Shown: positions 7,609-15,542 of the stretch, in pieces | Position numbering within the stretch: position 1 is the stretch's first letter | Layout of the letters: the number at the start of each line of letters is the position of its first letter | Assembly: GCA_002339085.1 (NCBI GenBank) | Contig: DDDX01000059.1 | Span: 18,844-38,975 of the forward strand | Direction of reading: 5' to 3' | Length of the DNA: 20,132 nt | Origin: Cellvibrionales bacterium UBA1969 | GTDB lineage: Bacteria > Pseudomonadota > Gammaproteobacteria > Pseudomonadales > UBA7434 | Made by a program: the position numbers and the translations under genes | The notes under the pieces: generated by a model | The model's database searches: none | Told to the model about the DNA's origin: nothing | What the model saw: the letters and a program-made list of their open reading frames with translations, nothing else

Positions 7609-7627
7609 AAAAAAGATGATCTTTTTT
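7609..7627. repeat. Perfect 19-base A/T palindrome in the ilvC leader
   Basis: AAAAAAGAT-G-ATCTTTTTT is a perfect inverted repeat centred at 7618, downstream of the predicted ilvC start point and about 47 bases before the ATG. As RNA it could form a weak hairpin, A-U pairs with a single G-C, ending in a U run. It is too weak for a confident terminator call. It could be a pause, a protein site or chance in an A/T-rich leader. Confidence 0.4.
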
Positions 7628-7673
7628 ACTTGCTATTAGCACCACCCTTTTAGACTCTTAAGGAATTCATATT

Positions 7674-9146
7674 ATGGCTAACTACTTCAATACACTTCCT
7701 CTGCGCCTTCAGCTCGAGCAACTGGGCAAATGTCGATTCATGGACTCTAGTGAATTCAGCGATGGCTGTAATTACCTTAAAGGTAAGAAAATCGTCATCG
7801 TAGGCTGTGGCGCCCAAGGCTTAAACCAAGGCCTTAATATGCGCGATAGCGGCCTAGACATTGCTTATACCTTGCGTGAATCAGCCATCACCGAACAACG
7901 GCAATCATGGAAGAACGCGACCGATAACGGCTTTACAGTCGGCAGTTATGAAGAACTTATTCCTCAAGCGGATTTACTACTTAATTTAACCCCTGACAAA
8001 CAACATACTAATGTCGTTAATACGGTGATGCCTCTAATGAAAAAAGGAGCCGCATTAGCTTACTCGCACGGATTCAATATTGTTGAGGAAGGTATGCAAG
8101 TGCGAGATGACATTACCGTGGTCATGGTCGCGCCAAAATGCCCAGGCACCGAAGTCCGTGAAGAATATAAACGCGGTTTCGGTGTGCCGACATTAATCGC
8201 CGTTCACACTGAAAATGATCCTAATGGCGATGGCTGGGCTATCGCTAAAGCTTACGCTTCAGCAACTGGTGGCGATCGCGCTGGCTGCCTCGCCTCATCC
8301 TTCATCGCTGAAGTAAAATCAGATTTAATGGGCGAACAAACGATCTTATGCGGTATGTTGCAGACCGGCTCAATATTATGCTTTGATAAAATGATTGAAA
8401 AAGGCATCGATGCAGCCTATGCCTCTAAACTAATTCAATATGGATGGGAGACGATCACCGAGGGTTTAAAACACGGTGGCGTCACCAATATGATGGACCG
8501 TTTAAGTAACCCAGCAAAAATCAAAGCCTTTGATTTGTCCACTGAATTAAAAGATATTATGCGCCCGCTGTACCAAAAACATCAAGACGATATTATCACT
8601 GGTCACTTCTCAAAAACGATGATGGAAGACTGGGCTAACGATGATGCCAATTTATTACAATGGCGCGCAGCAACGGCTGAAACTGCATTTGAAAAGTCTG
8701 CTCCCAGCAACGTAGAGATTAACGAGCAAAGCTTTTATGACAACGGCATTTTAATGGTTGCCATGGTCAAAGCCGGCGTAGAATTAGCATTTGAAACGAT
8801 GGTCGCTGCCGGTATTATTGAAGAGTCCGCTTACTATGAATCATTACATGAAACGCCATTAATCGCTAACACCATCGCGCGAAAAAAGCTGTATGAAATG
8901 AATGTGGTCATCTCTGACACAGCCGAATACGGATGTTATCTATTTGATCATGCATGCAAACCTCTGCTGGCTGATTTTATGCAAGACGTTGATACTGATA
9001 TTATAGGCAAAGGGGTAAGCAGCAACGACAATGGCGTTGATAACCAAAAGCTGATCGCCGTTAATGATACTATACGCAACCACCCGGTTGAAGTCGTTGG
9101 TAAAAAATTACGCGGCTACATGACTGCCATGAAAAAAATCGTTTAA
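7674..9146 (+). CDS. ilvC: Ketol-acid reductoisomerase, class II (long form)
   Basis: Converts acetolactate and acetohydroxybutyrate to the dihydroxy acids, the second common step of valine and isoleucine synthesis, using NADPH and Mg2+. At 490 residues it is the long E. coli-like form with the duplicated knotted domain, not the short form of about 338 residues. The N-terminus MANYFNTLPLRLQLEQLGKC nearly equals E. coli's. Visible sites are GCGAQG (44-49), the NADPH-phosphate contacts Arg68, Arg76 and Ser78, and metal ligands Asp217 and Glu221 in SDLMGEQTILCG. All share E. coli numbering. An AAGGA site (7660-7664) lies nine bases before the ATG. It is divergent from ilvY and convergent with ilvIH across a shared terminator. 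Confidence 0.97.
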   Translation: MANYFNTLPLRLQLEQLGKCRFMDSSEFSDGCNYLKGKKIVIVGCGAQGLNQGLNMRDSGLDIAYTLRESAITEQRQSWKNATDNGFTVGSYEELIPQADLLLNLTPDKQHTNVVNTVMPLMKKGAALAYSHGFNIVEEGMQVRDDITVVMVAPKCPGTEVREEYKRGFGVPTLIAVHTENDPNGDGWAIAKAYASATGGDRAGCLASSFIAEVKSDLMGEQTILCGMLQTGSILCFDKMIEKGIDAAYASKLIQYGWETITEGLKHGGVTNMMDRLSNPAKIKAFDLSTELKDIMRPLYQKHQDDIITGHFSKTMMEDWANDDANLLQWRAATAETAFEKSAPSNVEINEQSFYDNGILMVAMVKAGVELAFETMVAAGIIEESAYYESLHETPLIANTIARKKLYEMNVVISDTAEYGCYLFDHACKPLLADFMQDVDTDIIGKGVSSNDNGVDNQKLIAVNDTIRNHPVEVVGKKLRGYMTAMKKIV

Positions 9147-9161
9147 CTTTTTTCATGCAAT

Positions 9162-9190
9162 AAAAAACCCAGCTGCAGGCTGGGTTTTTT
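9162..9190. terminator. Bidirectional terminator between ilvC and ilvH
   Basis: The stem CCCAGC (9168-9173) and GCTGGG (9179-9184) encloses loop TGCAG. It is flanked by six A's on the left (9162-9167) and six T's on the right (9185-9190). Because the flanks mirror each other, it should stop transcripts from ilvC on the plus strand and from ilvIH on the minus strand. It lies 15 bases after the ilvC stop and 19 bases beyond the ilvH stop. Confidence 0.93.
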
Positions 9191-9209
9191 ATTAGCTAAA
9201 CTAAACCAA

Positions 9210-9728
9210 TTATAAGGAAAGTACTTTTTCACCTCTAGCAATACCAGAAACACCACTACGAACGACTTCGATGACATTGGAGTCTTTAACCGCCTCAATA
9301 AATGCATCAATCTTTTGCTGAGTGCCTATCAGCTGAATCGTGTACAGCGAACTAGTGACATCAACAATTTGGGCGCGAAAAATATCAGCTGTTCGTTTTA
9401 TTTCTTCTCTCGCTTCACCACTGGCACGCACCTTGATTAACATCAACTCTCGCTCAATATGTTCGCCTTCGGTTAGATCAACCAACTTAACCACATCGAC
9501 TAATTTGTTGAGCTGTTTGGTAATTTGTTCAATCTTCTGGTCGTCACACAGAGTAATGAGCGTCAAGCGCGATAGTGTTATATCGTCGGTTGGCGCGACG
9601 GTTAAAGTTTCAATGTTATAACCACGCTGAGAAAAAAGGCCTACTACGCGTGACAGAGCACCGGGCGAATTTTCCATTAACAATGAGATTATACGTCTAG
9701 TCGATGTATCTTCATTAAAGGTCGGCAT
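9210..9728 (-). CDS. ilvH: Acetolactate synthase, regulatory small subunit
   Basis: The regulatory subunit of acetohydroxyacid synthase III type. It activates the large subunit and confers valine feedback inhibition. It has 172 residues (usual about 160-165). The N-terminal ACT domain contains TRRIISLLMENSPGALSRV (residues 10-28) and RGYNIETLTVAPT. The C-terminal half has the standard AREEIKRTADIFRAQIVDV and GVSGIARGEKVLSL segments. The start lies one base after the ilvI stop, so the two are translationally linked. The shared bidirectional terminator lies downstream. Confidence 0.96.
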   Translation of the reverse strand: MPTFNEDTSTRRIISLLMENSPGALSRVVGLFSQRGYNIETLTVAPTDDITLSRLTLITLCDDQKIEQITKQLNKLVDVVKLVDLTEGEHIERELMLIKVRASGEAREEIKRTADIFRAQIVDVTSSLYTIQLIGTQQKIDAFIEAVKDSNVIEVVRSGVSGIARGEKVLSL

Positions 9729-9729
9729 C

Positions 9730-11571
9730 TTAGCTTCGCTCCGTCTTACTCAAATACATATCATTCATTGCGCCATCGGGTGCAATCTGCATCGGATAAA
9801 CATGCTCGTGCGGATCAACATAAACATCTACAAATACTACCTGCTCGCGACTGGTATCGATCGCAGTTTTCATCTGCTCACGCAACTGTTTTTTATCAGT
9901 TATTTTTATTCCAACATGCCCGTAAGCTTCAGCTAGTTTAATAAAATCAGGCAGCGAATCCTGATAGACTGACTGAGAATAACGACTTTCATACTGCATA
10001 TCTTGCCATTGCTTAACCATACCAAGATAACCATTATTTAAATTAACAATAAGCACGGGCAAATCATATTGCTTGCAGGTTGAAAGCTCTTGGATACACA
10101 TCTGAATACTGCCTTCGCCGGTAATACAGGCAACAATTGCATCAGGGTGAGCCAATTTCACCCCCATTGCTGCAGGTAAACCAAAACCCATCGTGCCTAG
10201 ACCACCAGAGTTAATCCACTGCCGCGGTTGGTCAAATAAATAATATTGCGCGGCAAACATTTGATGCTGACCCACATCAGAGGTGACAAAGGCCTTACCA
10301 TCGGTTAATTCATGCAGCAGTTGAACCACTTCCTGTGGCTTAATTTTCTCTGAATTGTCATCAAAACGATTTTGAGTGTAAAGGCCATGCTTTTGACGCC
10401 AGTCATCAATGGTAGCCCACCATTTTTCTATGGCATCGGCATCCACTCGATTGACAATACCGGGCTGTGCTTCAATATCTTTAATTTGACTCAACATTTC
10501 TTCAAGCACGGGCTGAGCTGGGCCAACAATCGGCAAATGTGAGATCACTGTTTTTGAAATACTAGCAGGATCAACATCAATATGAATAATTGTTGCCTGC
10601 GGACAAAACTTACTGATGGTGTTTGTCACTCGGTCATCAAACCGAGCCCCAACAGCCAAAATAACATCACTTTCATGCATGGCATTGTTGGCTTCGTAAG
10701 TGCCATGCATGCCTAGCATGCCAACAAACTGACGATCACTGCCAGGATAAGCACCCAAACCCATCAGCGTGTTGGTGATGGGGAAATTGAGATGACGAAC
10801 CAAATCGGTTAACGCAGCGCTGGCATTACCCTGAATGGCGCCTCCACCGGCATAAACCATCGGCTTTTTAGCTCGTAACAATAATTCAACCGCTTTCCTA
10901 ATTTGTCCACTATGGCCTTTTTCAGCCGGAGCATAGGAGCGAAGTGACACCTCTGCAGGATAATCAAAAGGCGCTTTATAGGCAGGCGCGGTGATATCTT
11001 TTGGAATATCAACCACGACAGGACCAGGTCGACCAGAGGCGGCTAAATAAAAGGCTGTTTTGATAATGCGCGGAATATCTTCAGTACGCTTAACCAAAAA
11101 GCTGTGTTTCACTATCGGGCGTGAAATACCAATCATGTCGGTTTCTTGAAAGGCATCCTCACCGATTAAATGACTTTGAACTTGCCCAGAGATGACCACC
11201 ATGGGAATAGAATCCATGTAAGCAGTGGCAATACCGGTAATGGCATTGGTCGCGCCTGGACCGGAAGTCACTAATACCACGCCCGTTTTTCCTGTCGAGC
11301 GCGCGTAGCCATCGGCCGCGTGGGTGGCGGCCTGCTCATGACGAACAAGAATATGAGGTACCGAGGAATGGCGGTGCAAGGCATCATAGATATGCAGTAC
11401 AGCTCCCCCTGGGTAGCCAAATATAAATTCGACCCCTTCCTCTTCAAGCGCTCTGGCGACCATATCGCCGCCCGACAACATTTCAATATCACCATTAACT
11501 TCAATCAAATTCGTGCTTTTTGAGTGGCCAGCACCGCTGGAGGGAGATTTGTCTTGGTCTTTTTTTAACAT
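9730..11571 (-). CDS. ilvI: Acetolactate synthase, catalytic large subunit
   Basis: Thiamine-diphosphate enzyme joining two pyruvates, or pyruvate and 2-oxobutyrate, in the first common step of branched-chain amino acid synthesis. Visible sites are FGYPGGAVLHIYDAL (51-65), the catalytic Glu79 in VRHEQAATHAADGYAR, and the ThDP/Mg motif GEGSIQM (485-491) with Asn512-Asn513. The first motif has Glu where GDG is commonest; I recall Glu in other gammaproteobacteria too. At 613 residues it is about 30 longer than usual because of a polar N-terminal extension. Family alignment would begin near Met31 (11481), which has GGTGAT before it, while Met1 has a TAAGAG site seven bases upstream. I kept Met1 but Met31 is a real alternative. 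Followed by ilvH. Confidence 0.95.
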   Translation of the reverse strand: MLKKDQDKSPSSGAGHSKSTNLIEVNGDIEMLSGGDMVARALEEEGVEFIFGYPGGAVLHIYDALHRHSSVPHILVRHEQAATHAADGYARSTGKTGVVLVTSGPGATNAITGIATAYMDSIPMVVISGQVQSHLIGEDAFQETDMIGISRPIVKHSFLVKRTEDIPRIIKTAFYLAASGRPGPVVVDIPKDITAPAYKAPFDYPAEVSLRSYAPAEKGHSGQIRKAVELLLRAKKPMVYAGGGAIQGNASAALTDLVRHLNFPITNTLMGLGAYPGSDRQFVGMLGMHGTYEANNAMHESDVILAVGARFDDRVTNTISKFCPQATIIHIDVDPASISKTVISHLPIVGPAQPVLEEMLSQIKDIEAQPGIVNRVDADAIEKWWATIDDWRQKHGLYTQNRFDDNSEKIKPQEVVQLLHELTDGKAFVTSDVGQHQMFAAQYYLFDQPRQWINSGGLGTMGFGLPAAMGVKLAHPDAIVACITGEGSIQMCIQELSTCKQYDLPVLIVNLNNGYLGMVKQWQDMQYESRYSQSVYQDSLPDFIKLAEAYGHVGIKITDKKQLREQMKTAIDTSREQVVFVDVYVDPHEHVYPMQIAPDGAMNDMYLSKTERS

Positions 11572-11650
11572 GTTTACGCTCTTAAACTTTGACCGAGTAC
11601 TTCACGGCCATGGATTCAATTGGGGTGATCCAACTTCAGGTTGACATTTG

Positions 11651-11679
11651 ATTGTTTAATTTCAGTCGCCGCCTGTCAA
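11651..11679 (-). promoter_or_regulatory. Predicted ilvIH promoter
   Basis: On the minus strand a perfect -35 TTGACA (11674-11679) and a -10 AACAAT (11651-11656, four of six matches) are 17 bases apart, with a start near 11644. The leader would be about 73 bases. I see no attenuator hairpins and no leader peptide rich in Leu/Ile/Val codons in it. Confidence 0.5.
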
Positions 11680-11812
11680 TAGCTAAGCCAACTATCGCAC
11701 CTAATTCGGTCTTTTTACTAGATTTTTTACCCAAAACAACTGAATATGAGCGCGATTTAGTTACTGCTAAGAAAAGAGATAGCACCGCAATTATTCGTCA
11801 GCAGCGCTCGCA

Positions 11813-14413
11813 TCAATGTAATTTTTGTCGGCTAAAGATCATCGTGCCACTAGCATGAGCCTCATTGCCCTGCTCGTAGTCCACCACAATCGTATCACCG
11901 GCGACAAAATCACCCGCCAGCAACTGTTGTGCTAAAGGGTTTTCGAGTTGCTGCTGAAGCACACGCTTTAATGGCCGAGCGCCATAAACAGGGTCATAAC
12001 CGACGTCGACTAAGCTTGCTAAGACCTGATCGGATATCGAAAGCTGTAACTCTTTATCAGCCAAACGGCGCTGAAGGCACTGCAACTGAATCGCCGCAAT
12101 ATCGGCAATGTGTTCTCGGGCCAAGGAATGAAAAACCACTGTCTCATCGATACGATTTAAAAACTCTGGTCTAAAATAGTGGCGCAACTGCTCCATCACG
12201 GCTTGTTTAATCTCCTCAGCATTCAACTCATTAGCTTGAATATGCTCCGAACCTAAATTAGAGGTCATGACAATCACAGTATTTTTAAAATCAACCGTCC
12301 GGCCTTGGCTATCGGTAAGACGGCCATCTTCTAATACTTGCAGCAATAAATTAAAAACATCTGGATGGGCTTTTTCAACCTCGTCCAACAGTAGCACTGA
12401 ATAAGGTTTTCGACGAACTGCTTCGGTCAAATAACCACCCTGCTCATAACCCACATAACCTGGCGGCGCACCGATCAATCGCGCTACTGAATGCTTTTCC
12501 ATAAACTCTGACATGTCTAAGCGAACCAAAGCTGACTCACTGTCAAATAAAAACCGCGCTAAAGACTTGCATAATTCAGTCTTGCCAACACCAGTTGGGC
12601 CAAGAAACAAAAATGAACCATTAGGCCGGTTAGGTTCCGACAAACCGGCTCGCGATCGACGCACAGCATTTGCGATGGCCGTCACTGCCTCGCCTTGACC
12701 GACCACATCGCGATGCAATTCAGATTCAATTCTCAGTAACTTTTCACGTTCACCCTCAAGCATTTTACTCAAGGGTATAGCCGTCCACCGTGACACCACT
12801 TCCGCGATTTCTTCTTCAGTCACACGGTTTCTTAATAACGTCATAGTAGGCTGTTCACGTTCATCAAAACTAGCCAACTGTTTCTCTAATTCAGGTATCT
12901 TGCCATACTGTAATTCTGACATACGGCTTAAATCGCTGTTCCGACGGGAAATTTCAAGTGCCATTCTGGCCTGCTCTAAAGCAACCTTAATCTGCTGATC
13001 ACCCTGAACAGAAGCTTTTTCTGTCAACCAAACCTCCTCGAGATCAGCATATTCCTTTGCCACTTGAGAAATATCATCATTCAATAAGTTTAGCTGTTGC
13101 AGAGCAGCTGGATCGTTATCTTTCTTGACCGCCTCGCGTTGTATTTTTAATTGAATTAAGCGTCGCTCTAATTTGTCCATCACCTCAGGTTTAGAATCAA
13201 TTTCCATCCGCATGCGACTGGCCGCCTCATCAATTAAATCAATGGCCTTATCTGGCAGTTGACGATCACTGATATAACGCTGCGAAAGTTTAACCTCAGT
13301 AATAATCGCCGCATCGGTAATATCGACACCATGATGAACCTCATACCTTTCCCTTAGACCACGAAGAATCGCAATCGCATCTTCTTCATTTGGCTCAACT
13401 ACTAGGACTTTTTGAAACCGTCGCTCTAAGGCTGCATCTTTCTCAATAAACTGTCGGTATTCATTTAGCGTCGTTGCTCCCACACAATGTAGGTCACCCC
13501 GTGCCAATGCTGGCTTCAACATATTGCCCGCATCTAAAGCACCCTCAGCCTTACCAGCACCGACCATGGTATGCAGCTCATCAATAAATAAAATAATCTG
13601 GCCCTGTTGCTTAGACACCTCTTTAAGTAAGGCCTTTAAACGTTCTTCAAAGTCACCGCGAAATTTAGCGCCCGCTAGTAGGGCGGCTAAGTCTAACGAC
13701 AGTAGCCGTTTATTTTTAATCCCTTCAGGGACTTCACCGTTAACAATTCGCTGCGCTAAGCCCTCGGCAATAGCAGTTTTTCCTACGCCTGGCTCGCCGA
13801 TTAATACCGGATTGTTTTTAGTGCGTCGCTGCAACACTTGAATAGTACGGCGAATTTCATCATCACGACCAATAACTGGATCAAGCTGTCCTTGTTCAGC
13901 ACGTGCAGTTAAATCAAGAGTATATTTCTCTAAGACTTGGCGATGATTCTCAGCATCATTGGCATCAATTGATTCGCCTGCACGCAACTTATTGATAACC
14001 TCGGCGACTTGCTCAGAACTAAAACCTGATCTTAAAAAAACTTCCTGTAAATCAGAGCCATTTTCTAACATCGCAGAAACAACCGCTTCCGTCGAAATAA
14101 ATTGGTCACCCTTATCTTGGGCAAATTTATCGGCCAAATTCATGATACGAGCAAGATCTGGCGAAATCGATACGTCGCCAGTCGCGGCATTTAAATGCGG
14201 CAAATCAACTAATCTTTGCTGCACGTCATTGTATAAACGACTGATATCGCCTTTGCTTTGCTGCAACAAGGGCTTTATCGACGCTTCTGGCGCATCCAGC
14301 ATTGAAAGCAATAAGTGGACTGACTCAATGGCCGTGTGATTATGGCTAATAGCCAGCGACTGAGCATCTGAGAACGCATGCTGCAGCGCTTTGGTTAAAA
14401 GATCGAAACGCAT
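11813..14413 (-). CDS. clpB: Chaperone ClpB, protein disaggregase
   Basis: Hexameric cytosolic AAA+ machine that pulls polypeptides out of aggregates together with DnaK/DnaJ/GrpE. The 866 residues (usual about 857) run in the expected order. The Clp N domain is about 1-150. AAA-1 has Walker A GEPGVGKT (206-213), the pore loop GAKFRG (248-253, Phe where E. coli has Tyr) and Walker B LFIDEL (275-280). The coiled-coil M domain is about 405-530. AAA-2 has Walker A GPTGVGKT (605-612), pore loop GYVGYEQGG (652-660) and Walker B VLLLDEVE (673-680). A GGGGG ribosome site lies seven bases before the ATG, and a heat-shock-like promoter just upstream. It follows bamD on the same strand; in E. coli clpB instead follows rluD-pgeF. 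Confidence 0.97.
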   Translation of the reverse strand: MRFDLLTKALQHAFSDAQSLAISHNHTAIESVHLLLSMLDAPEASIKPLLQQSKGDISRLYNDVQQRLVDLPHLNAATGDVSISPDLARIMNLADKFAQDKGDQFISTEAVVSAMLENGSDLQEVFLRSGFSSEQVAEVINKLRAGESIDANDAENHRQVLEKYTLDLTARAEQGQLDPVIGRDDEIRRTIQVLQRRTKNNPVLIGEPGVGKTAIAEGLAQRIVNGEVPEGIKNKRLLSLDLAALLAGAKFRGDFEERLKALLKEVSKQQGQIILFIDELHTMVGAGKAEGALDAGNMLKPALARGDLHCVGATTLNEYRQFIEKDAALERRFQKVLVVEPNEEDAIAILRGLRERYEVHHGVDITDAAIITEVKLSQRYISDRQLPDKAIDLIDEAASRMRMEIDSKPEVMDKLERRLIQLKIQREAVKKDNDPAALQQLNLLNDDISQVAKEYADLEEVWLTEKASVQGDQQIKVALEQARMALEISRRNSDLSRMSELQYGKIPELEKQLASFDEREQPTMTLLRNRVTEEEIAEVVSRWTAIPLSKMLEGEREKLLRIESELHRDVVGQGEAVTAIANAVRRSRAGLSEPNRPNGSFLFLGPTGVGKTELCKSLARFLFDSESALVRLDMSEFMEKHSVARLIGAPPGYVGYEQGGYLTEAVRRKPYSVLLLDEVEKAHPDVFNLLLQVLEDGRLTDSQGRTVDFKNTVIVMTSNLGSEHIQANELNAEEIKQAVMEQLRHYFRPEFLNRIDETVVFHSLAREHIADIAAIQLQCLQRRLADKELQLSISDQVLASLVDVGYDPVYGARPLKRVLQQQLENPLAQQLLAGDFVAGDTIVVDYEQGNEAHASGTMIFSRQKLH

Positions 14414-14448
14414 GATATTGCCCCCTTTTTATCTCGCTATTACAGTAG

Positions 14449-14476
14449 AGGTGAGGACAAAAATCCATAAATCAAG
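14449..14476 (-). promoter_or_regulatory. Sigma-32-like (heat-shock) promoter of clpB
   Basis: On the minus strand, CTTGATT (14470-14476) and CCTCACCT (14449-14456) are 13 bases apart, resembling the RpoH consensus CTTGAAA-N13-15-CCCCATNT. It lies about 36-60 bases before the clpB ATG in the 90-base gap after bamD. ClpB is a classic RpoH target, which makes the weak match credible. Confidence 0.55.
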
Positions 14477-14503
14477 CGATAAATTCAACGATCGTGAACT
14501 CGT

Positions 14504-15397
14504 CTATTGCTCACGGGAATCAAACACCGGCGCCCGAGGTGCATCGAGAAAGCCAAACGACAATCGATTTAAACGAGAACGCTTATCTAACTCATAATTA
14601 GCACCGTAGCGGTAATCGCCGTTTTCATCGAATGAGGCATGGTTGGGGAAATTATTTTTCAAGATCAATAAATTTGTCTGAGCCAATGTTGGTAATTCCA
14701 TCTGCTGATAGCAAAAGACCAGCAAGGCTAAGGCATCAGCCGTGGCTTCAGATCCTTGAAAATTTTCAATGACAACCTTTGCGCGGTTAACCGCGGCGGT
14801 ATAGGCTTTACGCTTCACGTAGTAATTCGCCACAACCAATTCGTGACGTGCCAACACATACTTAATGTAAAGCATTCGAGCTCTGGCATCAGCTGCATAC
14901 AAACTGTCGGGATAACGTTGAATAAACCGTTCAAATTCGCGAAAAGAACGCTCGGCCGAGGCAACATCACGTTGAGCCTTGTCTGACTGATAAAATCGCG
15001 ATAACAAACCCGGCTTGAGGCTATAGTTCGCTAAACCACGCATATACCAGGCGTAATCAACTTCAGAGTGGTTTGCATGCAAGCGAATAAATCGCTCCGC
15101 CGACGCAATCGCCGAATCCTCTTCATTGTTACGGTAATAGGCATAAATAATTTCTAACTGTGATTGTTCAGCATAGGTGCCAAACGGAAACCTAGATTCA
15201 AGAAGTTGAAGATTCTTAACAGCTAAATCAAAACTCTCTTTATCAAGTAAGATCTGTACCCGCTCATAAAGTTGTTTTTCGGTAAGAGTTTTCGAATTCT
15301 CTCGCTCCTCATCTTTGTCCTTATCGCCAAACAACGAGCAGCTCATCAGCATAGTAGCCAATAACATGCTTAAGCCATAATTGATCCATTTACCCAT
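14504..15397 (-). CDS. bamD: BamD, outer-membrane assembly lipoprotein
   Basis: Essential subunit of the BAM complex that folds beta-barrel proteins into the outer membrane. I start it at the ATG at 15397, giving 297 residues. There, GGGGA lies just upstream, and the protein opens MGKWINYGLSMLLATMLMSC, a lipoprotein signal with the lipobox LMSC and Cys20 as lipid anchor. An in-frame ATG 29 codons earlier (15484) would put a polar stretch before the signal and is unlikely. The body is helical TPR repeats, with the family's LYERVQILLDKESFDLA and LESRFPFGTYAEQSQLE near the start. It is longer than the E. coli protein (245) through its C-terminal tail. It is divergent from rluD, a widely conserved gammaproteobacterial arrangement. 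Confidence 0.94.
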   Translation of the reverse strand: MGKWINYGLSMLLATMLMSCSLFGDKDKDEERENSKTLTEKQLYERVQILLDKESFDLAVKNLQLLESRFPFGTYAEQSQLEIIYAYYRNNEEDSAIASAERFIRLHANHSEVDYAWYMRGLANYSLKPGLLSRFYQSDKAQRDVASAERSFREFERFIQRYPDSLYAADARARMLYIKYVLARHELVVANYYVKRKAYTAAVNRAKVVIENFQGSEATADALALLVFCYQQMELPTLAQTNLLILKNNFPNHASFDENGDYRYGANYELDKRSRLNRLSFGFLDAPRAPVFDSREQ

Positions 15398-15443
15398 TAA
15401 TCCCCAACCCTCTACTGCGTTTGATTTAGCATTACGCCAATAT

Positions 15444-15472
15444 AAGACGACACAACTGGATTGCGTTATAAT
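15444..15472 (+). promoter_or_regulatory. Possible rluD promoter
   Basis: A perfect -10 TATAAT (15467-15472) follows a poor -35 AAGACG (15444-15449) at 17 bases. The start would be about 64 bases before the rluD ATG, in the gap shared with the divergent bamD gene. I could not settle on a promoter for bamD. Confidence 0.4.
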
Positions 15473-15542
15473 CAGCTTATACAATCGATTATCGCATAAC
15501 TGATCGACATTCGCCTATTTTAAGCCACTGAAAAATAACACC

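Noticed and set aside
11582..11611. Nine-codon micro-ORF on the minus strand (MAVKYSVKV) just before ilvI, considered as a valine-rich attenuator leader peptide
   Set aside because: Only three Val codons, no Leu or Ile, no Shine-Dalgarno, and no terminator/antiterminator hairpins between it and the ilvI start.
11652..11858. Plus-strand 68-codon frame between ilvI and clpB
   Set aside because: It overlaps the predicted ilvI promoter and the clpB 3' end, lacks a ribosome site and resembles no known protein.
15398..15484. Longer BamD start 29 codons upstream
   Set aside because: It would put a polar stretch ahead of an otherwise ideal lipoprotein signal; the internal ATG has a GGGGA site.
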